From contig JBKAHA010000004.1 in the NCBI GenBank assembly GCA_046290675.1, positions 372,001 through 436,000 on the forward strand: 64,000 nucleotides of DNA. Direction: 5' to 3'. The position numbers were made by a program, and so were the translations under genes. Positions 1-7,845 of this stretch are shown piece by piece; the stretch's first letter is position 1, and each line of letters starts with the position of its first letter. Source of the stretch: Aureliella sp046290675. Lineage in GTDB: Bacteria > Planctomycetota > Planctomycetia > Pirellulales > Pirellulaceae. The notes beneath the pieces are model-generated. The model worked only from the letters and a program-made list of their open reading frames with translations, was not told where the DNA came from and ran no database searches.

Positions 1-1
1 C

Positions 2-886
2 TTTTCCAATTTCATGGCTAAAGGGGTCTACATCTACGAAGGCGGAACGGATGATCTTGTTGGCAAGATGCACGCCGAACTCAAAAAGAACGGTGTCGAC
101 TGTCGGATCAATTGCAACGTTGAAAAGATCAATGTTGGCTCGAAAGGAGTGGAGTCGGTTGATGTCAATGGAAGAACCATACGTTGCGGGAGCGTCATCA
201 GCAATTCGAACTTGAACGCGACCGTCTTCAACTTAGTCGGCGAGGAGAAGTTTGACAGCGGATTTGTCGAAGAGGCTCGTCAAGTACGTTTGAATAATAG
301 CAGTACGCAGGTCTACATGGCGATCAAGGAAGGCGTCGAGATCGACGAAGACACAGGAGACCTACTCTTCTGCTCCACCGCCCCGCTCTTCCGAACAGAA
401 GCTCTTTTGAGTCGTGATATCACGAGCCGCACATTTAGTTTTTATTATCCTCGGACTCGCCCAACCAAGAAGCGTCGCTATGCGATCGTGAGCAGCACAA
501 ATGCTAGGTATGAGGATTGGGCCAACTTGAGCGAAGAAGAATACAAAGCAAGCAAGGATGATCTTGTTGAAACGACGTTAGATGCGCTTGAGAAGTATGT
601 TCCCAATGTCCGGGACAAGGTGGACCACGCCGAGGCTGCCACACCACGAACATTTCAGCACTACACCAAGCATTTGCTCGGAGCCAGCTTTGGAACGAAG
701 TTCGAAGGCTTGGCCGTCAGCCGAGCTTTGCCGGAGCAGGTTCCCGGTTTGTACCATGCTGGTAGTGTTGGCATCATCATGTCGGGATGGCTTGGAGCCA
801 TTAACTATGGAGTCATCGTAGCCAACGATGTTGATCAGCACTTGTTGAAATCGCAGGCTTCAGCGTCTGGCCCCGTGTCAGCGTGA
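2..886 (+). CDS. Phytoene-desaturase-like FAD oxidoreductase (5'-truncated)
   Basis: The frame is open from the first bases of the window, so the N-terminal half, which would hold the GxGxxG FAD-binding motif, lies outside. What remains resembles the C-terminal part of CrtI-type phytoene desaturases and related amine-oxidase-fold flavoproteins: a stretch reading YIYEGGTDDLVGKM followed by a V-E-K-I strand, and near the end LYHAGSVGIIMSGWLGAINYG, which matches the FAD-contacting C-terminal helix. In this family the enzyme desaturates or saturates isoprenoid or acyl chains using FAD. It is followed on the same strand by a dehydratase (about 140 bases later), an enoyl reductase and an acyltransferase-like gene. 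I therefore infer that it acts on an acyl chain rather than a carotenoid, but this is not proven. Confidence 0.75.
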   Translation, partial: FSNFMAKGVYIYEGGTDDLVGKMHAELKKNGVDCRINCNVEKINVGSKGVESVDVNGRTIRCGSVISNSNLNATVFNLVGEEKFDSGFVEEARQVRLNNSSTQVYMAIKEGVEIDEDTGDLLFCSTAPLFRTEALLSRDITSRTFSFYYPRTRPTKKRRYAIVSSTNARYEDWANLSEEEYKASKDDLVETTLDALEKYVPNVRDKVDHAEAATPRTFQHYTKHLLGASFGTKFEGLAVSRALPEQVPGLYHAGSVGIIMSGWLGAINYGVIVANDVDQHLLKSQASASGPVSA

Positions 887-1027
887 GCGTGCTACAACGT
901 CGTCTGAACAGGAGTGCCGGGAATGAAATGCTCGCAGTGTTTGTTGCGCACCGGCAAGACGAACTTCTTAGTTGATCGTGCCCGATGATTGAGTCAGTAA
1001 CTGGAATTCTCAATGTTTTAGGTGGTC

Positions 1028-1468
1028 ATGACTAGCAAATCGAAAACGGAAATCGAAGGCTTAATCCCGCATCGCACACCGATGCTGCTCGTCGACTCAG
1101 TGATGGAACAGACTGAGGATGAGATTGTTTGTGAGAAAAAATTCGAATCCGAAGAGTTCTTTGTTCAAGGTCACTTCCCAGACTACCCATTGGTGCCGGG
1201 AGTGATTCTATGCGAGTGTTGTTTGCAGGCTGGCGCAATTCTGCTCGCCACAAAAGCTGAAGCCGAAAATGTCATTCCGGTCGCAACGAGAATTGACGGA
1301 GCTAAGTTCAAGCAGATGGTGAGGCCCGGCGATGTAGTTGAGATCAGGGCTACACTTAAAGAGACTGTCTCCAGTGCATTCTTTCTGAGTGGCAAAGTAT
1401 CAGTTGGGGGCAAGTTGGCGGCGAGGTTAGATTTTGCGTGTACCTTGGCACCAAAGCCCGCTGATTGA
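1028..1468 (+). CDS. FabZ-like 3-hydroxyacyl-ACP dehydratase (first copy)
   Basis: A hot-dog-fold dehydratase of about 146 residues, the usual FabZ length. It opens with a FabZ-like IPHRTPMLLVD segment. The active-site stretch GHFPDYPLVPGV keeps the catalytic histidine (about residue 49), and the acidic partner lies in LCECCLQAG (about residue 63). The reaction expected from the family is removal of water from 3-hydroxyacyl-ACP to give trans-2-enoyl-ACP in the cytoplasm. The start could be ATG at 1028 or GTG at 1022; neither has a convincing Shine-Dalgarno at normal spacing. A FabI-like reductase gene starts 49 bases after its stop, so the two probably act in succession. The active-site helix is unusually cysteine-rich (CECC). 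Confidence 0.85.
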   Translation: MTSKSKTEIEGLIPHRTPMLLVDSVMEQTEDEIVCEKKFESEEFFVQGHFPDYPLVPGVILCECCLQAGAILLATKAEAENVIPVATRIDGAKFKQMVRPGDVVEIRATLKETVSSAFFLSGKVSVGGKLAARLDFACTLAPKPAD

Positions 1469-1517
1469 GCGTTGGGATGCGAGTAGTCTTCGAATAGAGC
1501 ATGTGGGCGAGAATCAG

Positions 1518-2327
1518 ATGAGTTTTCTTGACTTAGATGGCAAGCGGGTCCTAGTTTTTGGTGTGGCGAACAAAAAGAGCGTTGCATTCAAGGTCGCTCA
1601 GGTGCTGGAGCAAAACGGAGCCGAGGTCGTCTATGTCGTTCGCAGTGAGTCTCGTAGGGAGCAGTTGCAGAAGCTTCTTGCCGGAAAACCCATTCATATT
1701 TGTGATGTTGAGCATCAGGATCAGATCGATAGCTTGGCAAGCGAGTTGAGTCAGTCTTACGATGGGTTCTTTGGCTTCGTCCACTCGATCGCGTTTGCGG
1801 ACTACAGCGATGGGATGCACCCGTTTCACGAGACGACTCGCAAGCAGTTCTTGCAGGCGGTCGACATCAGTTGTTTTTCGTTTGTGGCGATCGCAAATGC
1901 CTTCAAGGACCAACTGGATCCGGCTGGATCTGCCGTAACAATCGGGATTTCGACGACGCGAATGGCCAGCGAGAGCTATGGGTTTATGGCCCCGGTCAAA
2001 GCCGCCTTGGAATCGTCGCTGGCCTTCTTGACGAAGTCGTTTAGTCGATTTTCTGAGGTGAGATTTAACTCGGTGTCGGCCGGGTTATTAAAGACCAGTG
2101 CTTCCGCCGGAATTCCAGGATATGTCGACTCCTATCTTTATGCCGAGCAGGTTATTCCGAGAAAGCGGGCGTTAGCAACCGAAGAGGTTGCCAATACGGC
2201 GGCGTTCTTGCTAAGTCCTCGCTCCAGTGGTATCACTGCACAGTCGATCGTGGTGGATGCTGGTATGAGTATCAACTACTTCGATCGGGATATTGTCTCC
2301 AGTGCGATGGATTCCGGGGCTAGTTAG
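1518..2327 (+). CDS. FabI-like enoyl-ACP reductase (SDR family)
   Basis: A 269-residue short-chain dehydrogenase most like FabI. It opens with GKRVLVFGVANKKSVAF, which matches the FabI nucleotide-binding loop (G-x5-S-I/V-A). It has a Tyr-x6-Lys pair (Y154, K161 in YGFMAPVKA), the FabI spacing rather than the usual SDR Tyr-x3-Lys. FabI reduces trans-2-enoyl-ACP with NAD(P)H in the last step of each elongation cycle. The second FabI tyrosine (Tyr146 of the E. coli enzyme) seems to be threonine in the stretch GISTTRMASESY, so substrate or mechanism may differ. A longer reading from 1434 would overlap the upstream gene; ATG 1518 gives the standard N-terminus. It may serve the specialised cluster rather than housekeeping synthesis. 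Confidence 0.82.
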   Translation: MSFLDLDGKRVLVFGVANKKSVAFKVAQVLEQNGAEVVYVVRSESRREQLQKLLAGKPIHICDVEHQDQIDSLASELSQSYDGFFGFVHSIAFADYSDGMHPFHETTRKQFLQAVDISCFSFVAIANAFKDQLDPAGSAVTIGISTTRMASESYGFMAPVKAALESSLAFLTKSFSRFSEVRFNSVSAGLLKTSASAGIPGYVDSYLYAEQVIPRKRALATEEVANTAAFLLSPRSSGITAQSIVVDAGMSINYFDRDIVSSAMDSGAS

Positions 2328-2350
2328 ATTCCTCTTGATGCAGTGAACGG

Positions 2351-3493
2351 ATGAGCGCGAAATACGAAGTACGGCGCGTTTCTAGCCGCCAAGACAGACA
2401 TGCATTTATCGCAATGCTTTGGGATCTGTATGCGGGTGATCCGAACTGGGTCCCCCCGCTCATTCACGCGCAGAAAGAGCTTGTGGGGTTCGCTTACCAT
2501 CCCTTTTACGATGAGAATTGGTGCGCCAACTTCATTGTGCAGCAAGGGGCTCGAACGGTTGGGCGTATTACGGCGATTGTGAATCATGCTCACAACCATC
2601 GGTATCAAGAAAAGAGAGGCTTCTTTGGTTTCTTCGAGTCGATCGACGATTCTGAAGTATCTCAACTTCTCTTCGACGAGGCATTTCGGTACCTGGAAGA
2701 GGAGCACGGACTAACCGATGTCCGTGGACCAATCAATCCTAGCCTCAACTATGAACTCGGCTGTCTCATTGAAGGGTTCGACACGCCGCCAACGTTCATG
2801 ATGACCTATAACCCGCCATACTACGACAAGCTAATATCAGCAGCGGGCTTTGAGAAAGTGCAAGATCTGTACGCTTATGAGGGGCATGTCGACATGATCG
2901 CTAGCCTTGATCCGAAGCTCGAGTTCGTCATCAAGGAAATTCGGAGGCGGTTTAATGTCGTCGTTCGGCCGTTCGATCCAAAGAACTTTATGGAAGAGGT
3001 TCGGCTTTTTCTTGATATCTATAACAAATCGTTGGAAGCCACTTGGGGTTTTGTTCCTCTGTCCGACGCCGAGGTCGCGCATCAGGCAAAGGGACTGCGT
3101 CACCTACTTCTGCCTGAATTGACAACGGTTATCGAGGTTGATGGCAAACCCATCGGTGCCGGGCTGGGACTGATGGATTTCAATCAGATCATCAAGCAAA
3201 TCGATGGCCGGCTGTTTCCATTCGGCTTTTTGAAATTGCTCACGGGGAAACGCAAATTAGACCGAGTGCGGTTGATGAGCACCAATGTGCTGCCCGAGTA
3301 TCAGAAGTGGGGGTTCGGGCTGCTCGCTCTGGAACGCATGCTTGAAGATATTCTCAAGCTTGGGGTCAAGCACGGTGAATTTTCTTGGGTGCTTGAATCG
3401 AACCATCTCTCGCGAGCCAGTTTGGAACGCGGTGGACTGGACCGAAGCAAGACCTACCGAGTCTACGACAAGCAACTAGCGGCGAAAGAGTAG
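2351..3493 (+). CDS. YghO-like GNAT-fold acyltransferase-like protein
   Basis: A 380-residue protein starting 23 bases after the FabI-like stop. It resembles the YghO family of GNAT-fold proteins, which are long and contain two acetyltransferase-like halves. Visible family marks include DPNWVPPL near the start, DVRGPINPSLNYELG and PPTFMMTYNPPYY in the middle, and RLMSTNVLPEYQKWGFG with LESNHLSRASLERGG in the C-terminal half, which looks like the acyl-CoA/ACP-binding GNAT region. The substrate of this family is not established. Its place at the end of an acyl-chain gene cluster suggests transfer of an acyl product to an amine, but that is inference. Confidence 0.65.
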   Translation: MSAKYEVRRVSSRQDRHAFIAMLWDLYAGDPNWVPPLIHAQKELVGFAYHPFYDENWCANFIVQQGARTVGRITAIVNHAHNHRYQEKRGFFGFFESIDDSEVSQLLFDEAFRYLEEEHGLTDVRGPINPSLNYELGCLIEGFDTPPTFMMTYNPPYYDKLISAAGFEKVQDLYAYEGHVDMIASLDPKLEFVIKEIRRRFNVVVRPFDPKNFMEEVRLFLDIYNKSLEATWGFVPLSDAEVAHQAKGLRHLLLPELTTVIEVDGKPIGAGLGLMDFNQIIKQIDGRLFPFGFLKLLTGKRKLDRVRLMSTNVLPEYQKWGFGLLALERMLEDILKLGVKHGEFSWVLESNHLSRASLERGGLDRSKTYRVYDKQLAAKE

Positions 3494-3499
3494 AGCCTC

Positions 3500-3540
3500 C
3501 AGGTCAGAGCAAAAAAAAAGGCGACGGGCGCCGTGACCTG
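3500..3540. terminator. Stem-loop between convergent genes
   Basis: CAGGTCA (3500-3506) pairs with TGACCTG (3534-3540). A smaller GGCG/CGCC hairpin and a run of nine A lie inside the loop. It sits directly after the stop of the YghO-like gene and before the convergent gene's stop. There is no T-run after the outer stem on the plus strand; read on the minus strand the A-run becomes a T-run inside the loop. Termination is therefore plausible but not textbook. Confidence 0.35.
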
Positions 3541-3571
3541 AATATGGGCAAGCCAAGCTTTCGGGGAACGA

Positions 3572-4702
3572 CTACCGTTTCTTCTTGGATAGCTGGCGAA
3601 AGTAACCTTCGATCACATCTCGATAATGTGTGGGAAGTTCTTCCGTAAGTCGCTGCAACGATTCTTGTCGCTCGGCTGGGGGGAGATTCCCCCATCCCGC
3701 ACGATCTCCGACATCTTTATTGTCGACATCGCCGGCTCCGCTTCCACCGGCGATCTTGGAATCTTCCAGTGGGCGTGATTGACTCTGCGGTTGCCCTTGC
3801 TGCTGTTGTTGTTGTTGCTGCTGCTGTTGTTGTTGCATCTGCTGCTCGATGTTGTCGATCAGCTTGTCGAGCTTCTTTACGATCTCGTCTTCTTCGTCTC
3901 GGACGCGCTTTCCTGCTCTACCCAGCTCGAGTCGTCGTTCTACGTCTCTCATCAATCGAGACACCTCGTCAAGGGAGTCGGTTTCTAGGGTTTCGATATC
4001 CGCGAGCATGAGGCTCGCGATCTGGGAGAATCGAGCAGGTAATTCGGTTTCTCGCTGAAGAAGCAAATCCAGGTCTGCTTTGCATTCCTTTGCTCGCAGC
4101 AAATGGTGCTCGCAGATAGCACGGTAAAAGATCAGGCTCGACGGGTCACAGACTTGAGAAAGCTCTAGGCCTGTTAACGCGGCGATCGACTCGTCATACA
4201 TCGCACGCTGCGCGAGTGAACGACCGCATGCCAGCCGAATTGTATCTTGGAGCCACCCGGGGACATCACTTGTCAGCCATTCGAGTTGTCCGGGCTCTTG
4301 CGGAGCAGCGGTCGGATCGTTGAGCCGTTCGGCCAGTCGACTTACACGTGGTTCAACCCTGGCAGCGGTTGACAACAAACGCTCAAGTAGTGCTGGACCG
4401 TAGGTTGCGTCGATGGCTGAGTTCCATTCTGAAGCAGCTTGTTCACGGATTTCTGCCGCCGCTTGGACCTGATCCAGATAGCTCTCAAGGTGTGCTTCGA
4501 AAACGGAAATAGAGGGCCAATTCCAATCCGCCTCTTTCCGAAATTCAGCCTCTTGAGATAGCGCAGGCGCTTGTGCGAGCGGATTTAGGAGACAGAACGC
4601 CCCAATGAAAAGAGTCATCGATCTCAAACATGAGTTCGAGAATGCTGGTGGGCGATAACTGGAATCGGAATTCGTCCTGGAATCTAGAGGCGGAAATTGC
4701 AT
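3572..4702 (-). CDS. Exported protein with polyglutamine tract, unknown function
   Basis: A 376-residue protein with a hydrophobic export segment (MTLFIGAFCLLNPLAQAPALS, residues 29-49) followed by an alpha-helical region rich in Glu, Leu and Arg. A long uninterrupted run of glutamines (coding bases about 3792-3845) precedes a Gly/Asp-rich linker. The C-terminal block GWGNLPPAERQESLQRLTEE, ending in basic residues, resembles a short tail I associate with planctomycete proteins. A strong Shine-Dalgarno (GGAAGG, 5 bases upstream) supports the ATG at 4702. An internal ATG at 4618 would give a cleaner signal peptide. The gene runs against the flanking acyl-chain genes, so it is probably not part of that pathway. 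Function is not recognised. Confidence 0.7.
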   Translation of the reverse strand: MQFPPLDSRTNSDSSYRPPAFSNSCLRSMTLFIGAFCLLNPLAQAPALSQEAEFRKEADWNWPSISVFEAHLESYLDQVQAAAEIREQAASEWNSAIDATYGPALLERLLSTAARVEPRVSRLAERLNDPTAAPQEPGQLEWLTSDVPGWLQDTIRLACGRSLAQRAMYDESIAALTGLELSQVCDPSSLIFYRAICEHHLLRAKECKADLDLLLQRETELPARFSQIASLMLADIETLETDSLDEVSRLMRDVERRLELGRAGKRVRDEEDEIVKKLDKLIDNIEQQMQQQQQQQQQQQQQGQPQSQSRPLEDSKIAGGSGAGDVDNKDVGDRAGWGNLPPAERQESLQRLTEELPTHYRDVIEGYFRQLSKKKR

Positions 4703-5074
4703 CTCGACCTTCCTGTGTCGCTAGGCACACTAACTTCGGCGATTGTATTTTGTTTGCTCGGCATGCGAAGTTGTGGGGGGCGTATCGCCACGAAACCTGC
4801 CTGATTGGAACCTTCGGGGTCAGAACGTTCTCTGCATGGCTCGCGGGTTGCGAAACGGCCACTGTGAATTCTAGCTGAAGATCGAGAGCGAAGCCAAGAA
4901 TAACTACCCTAAGCCCGCTCCTTTTTACCTACAGTGGGTGGTTTGGTTGTGTGGTATGAGGGCTAGGTTTATTCCGTTCCAAATACTCTGAGACAAAAGA
5001 GTTCTTGAGAAGAAGCGGGGGTAGTCGGTATTCTTATGCATTCATTCGGTATCCCGCAGTAACAGAAAAGGCGA
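4703..5074. other. Divergent intergenic region
   Basis: No credible gene. It separates the start of the polyglutamine protein (minus strand) from the second dehydratase (plus strand), so it should hold both promoters. The only sigma-70-like match seen is on the plus strand at 5005-5034. Confidence 0.5.
5005..5034 (+). promoter_or_regulatory. Possible sigma-70-type promoter
   Basis: TTGAGA at 5005-5010 and TATTCT at 5029-5034 are separated by 18 bases. They lie about 40 bases upstream of the second dehydratase gene. The match is by eye to E. coli-type consensus only. Confidence 0.3.
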
Positions 5075-5551
5075 ATGATGAGGTTTTGCCAGTTAGACCA
5101 AATTACGCTACTTGAGCCTGGACAACGAATCGAGGCCCTTAAGTCGGTGACAGGCGATGAGGATTACTTGAGGGACCACTTTCCTCGATTTGCGGTGATG
5201 CCGGGCGTCCTGATGTTAGAAGCCCTTTACCAGGCCTCAGCACTTCTCGTGCGTGCTTCTTTGGACCACGAGCCTGGGCTGGTCGTACTGCGATCGGCCA
5301 AAAACATCAAGTTTGCTGATTTTGTCCAACCCGGGGAGACACTCAAAATCTCAGCAGAGATTGTCAAACCAGGAGATGAGGAATATCTGGTCAAGGCAAC
5401 TGGTCGGAAAGAGGAATCTGTCGCGGTCTCAGGGCGATTGGTCGTATCGTTCCGGAAGGGGGCAGAAGCTGAGATTGTGGACAAGCACGCCGCGCTGTAT
5501 ATGAAGCAATTGGCAGAGCAATTACAACAAGCGCCTATGGCTTGCTCTTGA
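5075..5551 (+). CDS. FabZ/FabA-like hydroxyacyl-ACP dehydratase (second copy)
   Basis: A 158-residue hot-dog dehydratase. The active-site stretch DHFPRFAVMPGVLMLEALYQAS keeps the histidine (residue 35) and the glutamate (residue 49) expected for catalysis. The expected reaction is dehydration of a 3-hydroxyacyl-ACP. The sequence begins ATGATG, so the start could be 5075 or 5078. The tail after residue 130 is longer than in FabZ and rich in Gln/Leu. It lies 86 bases upstream of the acyl carrier protein gene, suggesting shared function. It clearly differs from the first copy, so the two are probably not recent duplicates. Confidence 0.82.
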   Translation: MMRFCQLDQITLLEPGQRIEALKSVTGDEDYLRDHFPRFAVMPGVLMLEALYQASALLVRASLDHEPGLVVLRSAKNIKFADFVQPGETLKISAEIVKPGDEEYLVKATGRKEESVAVSGRLVVSFRKGAEAEIVDKHAALYMKQLAEQLQQAPMACS

Positions 5552-5557
5552 GATAGC

Positions 5558-5624
5558 TATAATTCTGCCGCCGGGCATGCAAGTTGCCTGTTTGGGGCCT
5601 TTGACCCCAGTCAATCGAATTTTT
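5558..5624 (+). promoter_or_regulatory. Possible promoter and leader of the acyl carrier protein gene
   Basis: A perfect TATAAT (5558-5563) lies just after the second dehydratase stop, with a poor -35. It is followed by a small hairpin, TGGGG (5593-5597) with CCCCA (5605-5609), and a T-run at 5619-5624. The gene may thus have its own promoter and a short structured leader. Alternatively the hairpin plus T-run is a weak terminator. Confidence 0.3.
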
Positions 5625-5637
5625 TAGGAATACAAAA

Positions 5638-6021
5638 ATGGCGAGTTCGGAAGAGGTTTTTTCCAAGGTGCAAGAGGCATTAGTAGATGCACTAGGAGTT
5701 GAAGACGATGAAGTCACGCGTGAAGCGACCATGGTCGGCGACCTCGGTGCCGAGTCCATTGACTTCCTAGACATTGTTTTCAAGTTGGAAAAAGCTTTCG
5801 ACATTAGCATCCCTCGTGAGGAGCTTTTCCCGGACGATATTCTGACGAATGCTGATTACGTTCAAGACGGGAAGGTGACCGAAGAGGGGATCACCGAATT
5901 AAAGAACCGCCTTTCCTGGGCAGATCTGAGCAAGTTCGAGCAGAATCCTCGTGTACAAGACTTCGGTAACTTGCTGACCGTAAATGACCTTTGTCGCTAC
6001 GTAGAAAGCAAGCTTTCCTAA
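5638..6021 (+). CDS. Acyl carrier protein, long variant
   Basis: The N-terminal 80 residues are a clear acyl carrier domain. The phosphopantetheine site is in DLGAESIDFLDI, with Ser40 as the attachment residue; the usual DSL is replaced by ESI. The helix after it (KLEKAFDISIPREEL) is typical. At 127 residues it is about 45 longer than a standard ACP, with a C-terminal extension that ends in NLLTVNDLCRYVESKL, resembling the final helix of ACPs. The extra residues therefore form an insertion before the last helix. It would carry the growing chain for the neighbouring dehydratases and reductase. The ATG follows an AGGAA sequence closely. Confidence 0.88.
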   Translation: MASSEEVFSKVQEALVDALGVEDDEVTREATMVGDLGAESIDFLDIVFKLEKAFDISIPREELFPDDILTNADYVQDGKVTEEGITELKNRLSWADLSKFEQNPRVQDFGNLLTVNDLCRYVESKLS

Positions 6022-6165
6022 GCCTTGTCTTCGGTTAAGGACATTCCTGCGACTGGAGTTCGCGGGAACGAATGGGAATTAGCCCCTTCCCTCGTACGTT
6101 TGTTTCGTTCTACGAGCTACGGCTACTATGGAAACGCCGTCGCTTGAGCACTGGGTACTTTGCTG

Positions 6166-6708
6166 ATGCGTTGGTATTGGGTTGACCGCTTCGAGAAATT
6201 CGTTTCGGGCGACGAGGCGGTGACCATCAAGAACGTCACTCTGGCTGAAGAGCCGCTAGACGACTACCTACCCGGTTATCCCCACTATCCCCATTCGTTG
6301 GTCATTGAGGGAATGGCGCAAACGGGTGGTCTGCTCTTAGGGCAGATCAACGATTTCACCCAGAAGATCGTGCTAGCCAAGGTCAGCAAAGCTGATTTCG
6401 ATGCAATTGCCCAACCAGGTGATCAAATACGGCTTACTGCAAAGCTGGTCAGCCACCAACCCGATGGTGCAATTGTTGAGGGCAAGGTTGAAGTCAACGA
6501 TCAACCGATGGGGCAGATGACGCTGACTTTCGCCATTCTCGACGATAAATTTGGCGAACGGCCATTTTTTATTCCCAGTGACCTCTCGCGCATTTTGCGC
6601 TTGCTGAAGCTTTTTGAGGTCGGAGTGGATCAAGAGGGAAATCCAATCTCGATACCACAGCACATGCTAGAGGCTGAGGTCGCGGCGCTGACGACCCCGC
6701 CGGAATAA
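6166..6708 (+). CDS. FabZ-family hot-dog protein lacking the usual catalytic histidine
   Basis: About 180 residues. The opening MRWYWVDRFEKF and the block IEGMAQTGGLLLG mark it as a member of the FabZ-like hot-dog group. In the active-site segment the canonical GHFPxxP reads DYLPGYPHYPHS, so the catalytic histidine position is tyrosine (Tyr34), while the glutamate (Glu48) is kept. It may therefore bind rather than dehydrate hydroxyacyl-ACP, or use another base. ATG 6166 is preferred over TTG 6160; no strong ribosome site is visible. It lies about 145 bases after the ACP gene in the same direction. Confidence 0.75.
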   Translation: MRWYWVDRFEKFVSGDEAVTIKNVTLAEEPLDDYLPGYPHYPHSLVIEGMAQTGGLLLGQINDFTQKIVLAKVSKADFDAIAQPGDQIRLTAKLVSHQPDGAIVEGKVEVNDQPMGQMTLTFAILDDKFGERPFFIPSDLSRILRLLKLFEVGVDQEGNPISIPQHMLEAEVAALTTPPE

Positions 6709-6806
6709 CGATTTGGGATCGCCCCAGGAATAGTCCTCAGGCCAGCTCTAGAGTTCGTATTGGAACTTCCACGGGGGAACGTCCAATGGGGCTCGTAGTT
6801 TTACCG

Positions 6807-7172
6807 TTATTCGTCGTCATCGGCAGGCGGAGGCGTAAATTTCGGCGCTGCTGGCTTCACTTGATCTTCGTCCGAAGAGCTGTCGCGAGCCTCCAGGTAA
6901 GACCGAGTTGGCGTCTTGATGTCCTTATCCCAATCCCGAAATTCACGTTGGAACTCGTCGACCTTCCCGCGGATCTGACGATAGGTAGCACCAACGTTTC
7001 TGGCTACTTCCGGCAATCGACTACCGAACAGCATGAGCGCGATGACACCCAGGAGCGCCATTTCCGTGTAGCCGATATCGGAAAGGAAACCTACTGTCAA
7101 AAAGTTGATTCCCTGCAGCCACACTTCGGACGCCGATAAAGCAACGGGCGAAAGTAAAGCAATGGTATCCAT
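6807..7172 (-). CDS. TatA/TatB-family translocase subunit with N-terminal extension
   Basis: A 121-residue protein with the TatA/B core: a membrane helix (MALLGVIALMLFG), the FGSRLPEVARNVG hinge and amphipathic helix, then a charged, acidic and proline-rich tail. TatA/B form the pore or receptor of the twin-arginine export system in the cytoplasmic membrane. About 35 residues precede the usual TatA start and include a second weakly hydrophobic stretch. The next gene upstream on the strand is a compact TatA, 133 bases away. No TatC gene is in the window. Possible Tat substrates here include the DUF1552 protein. Confidence 0.8.
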   Translation of the reverse strand: MDTIALLSPVALSASEVWLQGINFLTVGFLSDIGYTEMALLGVIALMLFGSRLPEVARNVGATYRQIRGKVDEFQREFRDWDKDIKTPTRSYLEARDSSSDEDQVKPAAPKFTPPPADDDE

Positions 7173-7305
7173 AGTTCCTGGATCGCAAAAACCCTGAAGA
7201 CGCTCTCGATTCTACGAGAGAACGAAGATTAGACGCGACCACAGATTCTCGGGGCTCAAACCAGAAGAATATTGTGATGCGCTCGTATTGATCGAAAGCA
7301 GCGAG

Positions 7306-7509
7306 CTACTCGCCAGCTTTTCCATCGTCTTCGTCAGAAGCCTTGTCGCTACCTTCCGAAACTGGATCCTTCATCCCAGCTTTGAATTCGTTTGCACTGC
7401 GACCGAGGTTTCGCATCAAACTTGGTAGTCTTGCGCTGCCAAAAATGACAATCACAATCACCATGAACCACATGATTTCTGTGCCACCAAGACCGAACAT
7501 GCCTAGCAT
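7306..7509 (-). CDS. tatA: TatA-like translocase subunit
   Basis: A 67-residue protein of typical TatA size: a short N-terminus, one membrane helix (TEIMWFMVIVIVIFG), FGSARLPSLMRNLGRSANEFKAGM as hinge plus amphipathic helix, and an acidic tail. TatA oligomerises to pass folded twin-arginine proteins across the membrane. It is transcribed towards the second Tat-like gene and probably shares its promoter. A good promoter match lies upstream at 7695-7722. Confidence 0.85.
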   Translation of the reverse strand: MLGMFGLGGTEIMWFMVIVIVIFGSARLPSLMRNLGRSANEFKAGMKDPVSEGSDKASDEDDGKAGE

Positions 7510-7845
7510 CCTTAAACCCTTCTAAATGCGCGGAACAAGTTGTCATCCTAGCCAAGAACGCCGCGAGACTGAGTGTCTCTAGCTAGACCGCTCTTTAATA
7601 GGCTAGATTCTTGTTACGTGCCCTTCGTAGCGAAAGCGGGTCAGTCAGACTCACCGTGAGAATACTGCCGGGACCACGTTCAGGCGATTACTCTATTTTA
7701 TAAACGCCGTTTCAAGTGTCAAACGGTGCGTTTCACTTGCTTAGTCAGTAATTCTTACCGTCAAACCTCGACCCTTCAGTGACTTTCTTGGTGAGGCATC
7801 GAGTCAGGGCGAAACGAGTTGGTTGTTGCCCTCGCGGACCGGCAT
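7510..7845. other. Intergenic region upstream of tatA
   Basis: No gene is seen between tatA and the end of the inositol-phosphatase gene. It holds the promoter candidate at 7695-7722 on the minus strand. Confidence 0.5.
7695..7722 (-). promoter_or_regulatory. Sigma-70-type promoter candidate for the tat genes
   Basis: On the minus strand TTGACA (7722-7717) and TAAAAT (7700-7695) are 16 bases apart, a near-consensus match. They lie about 190 bases upstream of the tatA start, leaving a fairly long leader. Confidence 0.45.

Noticed and set aside
3792..3845. Polyleucine or polyvaline protein on the plus strand
   Set aside because: It is only the antisense of the polyglutamine tract.
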